A DNA stretch of 12,977 nt, taken from positions 1 to 12,977 of the forward strand of contig CAYVXX010000060.1 of assembly GCA_964454305.1 (NCBI GenBank), in the 5' to 3' direction. Positions 12,338 through 12,977 of the stretch are shown piece by piece. Positions within the stretch are counted from its first letter, which is position 1, and each line of letters starts with the position of its first letter. Made by a program: the position numbers and the translations under genes. This DNA is from JAUSPI01 sp964454305. GTDB lineage: Bacteria; Desulfobacterota; Syntrophia; Syntrophales; JADFWA01. Below the pieces are notes generated by a model. The model searched no databases, was not told the DNA's origin, and worked only from the letters and a program-made list of their open reading frames with translations.

Positions 12338-12862
12338 TCACCTGATTAATTTCATCGTTTTTTGATATTGCCGGGAAAGTTTCTTATAAAGTTCGACTCC
12401 TGTCCTGGCGTATGATTTTTGATCGTTTGTCACATCCCTGAGTATCTTGGCAGGGATGCCGGCTGCAAGTTTTCCGGCAGGAATATGCATGTTGTTGAGG
12501 ATGACGGAACCAGCGGCGATAATAACATCTTCCTCACAAACCACCTCGTTCAGAAGAACCGCACCAATTCCGATTACACATCTCGACTTTATGTGCACGT
12601 CATGCATGACCGCGCTATGTCCGACGACAACATCTTTCTCTATAAGAACTCGTGCTCCCGGATCGACGTGTATCACTGCGTTGTCCTGAATATTTGTACC
12701 ATCCTGGATTATCGCAGGCCCAAAATCTGCCCTTATTACAGCCCCCGGCGCTATAAAACACCCACTGCCTATTTTGACATCTCCGATAATGACCGCTTCC
12801 GGATGAACAAAAGCCTCTGGAGAAATATCAGGCTTCTTCCCATCAAATTCATAAATTGGCAT
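12338..12862 (-). CDS. gamma-class carbonic anhydrase-like hexapeptide-repeat protein
   Basis: This 174-residue protein is a left-handed beta-helix of hexapeptide repeats (residues about 12-125), with a C-terminal helix that would pack in a trimer. The three zinc histidines of gamma carbonic anhydrases are present: H65 (NAVIHVDPG), H82 (VGHSAVMH) and H87. R44 and D46 in AVIRADFGP and Q59 in NIQDNAVIH also match the family. The reaction would be reversible CO2 hydration. Related YrdA/CaiE/PaaY proteins share this scaffold, and PaaY is a thioesterase in phenylacetate pathways, so the activity is not settled. The proton-shuttle acidic loop of archaeal Cam is absent, as in most bacterial homologues. 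The ATG has GAGAGG six bases upstream. The gene is convergent with the acyltransferase and appears to stand alone. Confidence 0.9.
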   Translation of the reverse strand: MPIYEFDGKKPDISPEAFVHPEAVIIGDVKIGSGCFIAPGAVIRADFGPAIIQDGTNIQDNAVIHVDPGARVLIEKDVVVGHSAVMHDVHIKSRCVIGIGAVLLNEVVCEEDVIIAAGSVILNNMHIPAGKLAAGIPAKILRDVTNDQKSYARTGVELYKKLSRQYQKTMKLIR

Positions 12863-12913
12863 AAATAACCTCTCAAAGGATTGATTTACTCTACTGTCGT
12901 GTCAATCAAGAAA

Positions 12914-12977
12914 TGTCATTTCGACCGCAGGGAGAAATCCAAGATTTCTCAGTCGTTAAGACTCCTTCGAAATGACA
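12914..12977. repeat. palindromic repeat with TGTCA...TGACA ends, reaching the window edge
   Basis: TGTCATTTCGA (12914-12924) is matched exactly by its reverse complement TCGAAATGACA (12967-12977). Inside is a perfect 8-bp hairpin, GAGAAATC (12932-12939) with GATTTCTC (12943-12950). It has the same TGTCA/TGACA boundaries as the cores of elements A-C but no GTAAAAAGTC arm on its left side; the right side is cut by the window. Confidence 0.75.

Noticed and set aside
12419..12868. Plus-strand 149-codon frame opposite the carbonic anhydrase gene
   Set aside because: It is antisense to a hexapeptide-repeat gene with all three zinc histidines intact; the frame is a shadow.

Overview
The window looks like chromosomal DNA of an anaerobic Gram-negative bacterium, most likely a deltaproteobacterium (Desulfobacterota). 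This is inferred from gene content: a phenylacetate-CoA ligase next to a tandem-ACT protein, a UbiA/MenA-type quinone prenyltransferase, a PAS domain of the kind common in sulfate reducers, a PduO-type cobalamin adenosyltransferase, and a DUF374 (lipid A-type) acyltransferase. Most genes are moderately AT-rich; the glycogen phosphorylase gene is visibly GC-richer. No taxonomic marker gene is present, so this placement is tentative.

Layout. 1-224: repeat-rich leader with a candidate promoter. 225-1444 (+): a purine-nucleoside/methylthioinosine phosphorylase translationally coupled (GTGA overlap) to a PduO-type ATP:cob(I)alamin adenosyltransferase. 1449-1656: a palindromic element and a hairpin separating convergent genes. 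1656-5118 (-), in transcription order: MenA-like prenyltransferase, phenylacetate-CoA ligase (paaK), a second palindromic element, a tandem-ACT protein, and an unrecognised protein made of two copies of a helical Cys-containing repeat. 5119-5477: a divergent control region with overlapping back-to-back promoters and a doubtful small ORF. 5478-7541 (+): a soluble orphan histidine kinase with an N-terminal Rossmann-like domain. 7576-7829: a third palindromic element, tRNA-Val(CAC) and its terminator. 7830-8153: structured repeats, including a 69-bp tandem repeat with covarying hairpins. 8154-10292 (-): alpha-glucan phosphorylase. 10293-10825: AT-rich spacer with candidate operators and a promoter. 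10826-12315 (+): Tat-signal divergent polysaccharide deacetylase, then a DUF374 acyltransferase. 12338-12862 (-): gamma-class carbonic anhydrase-like hexapeptide protein. 12914-12977: another palindromic repeat reaching the window edge.

How the parts may work together. The paaK/ACT/duplicated-repeat set looks like an aryl-CoA module with a sensor and a possible DNA-binding partner. The first pair joins nucleoside salvage to coenzyme B12 adenosylation. The deacetylase/acyltransferase pair belongs to the cell envelope. The most unusual items are the modular palindromic elements sharing a GTAAAAAGTC-type terminal repeat, the Rossmann-fold histidine kinase, the duplicated CQLG protein, and the covarying tandem hairpins between tRNA-Val and glgP. 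No defence system, CRISPR array, integrase or transposase is visible.
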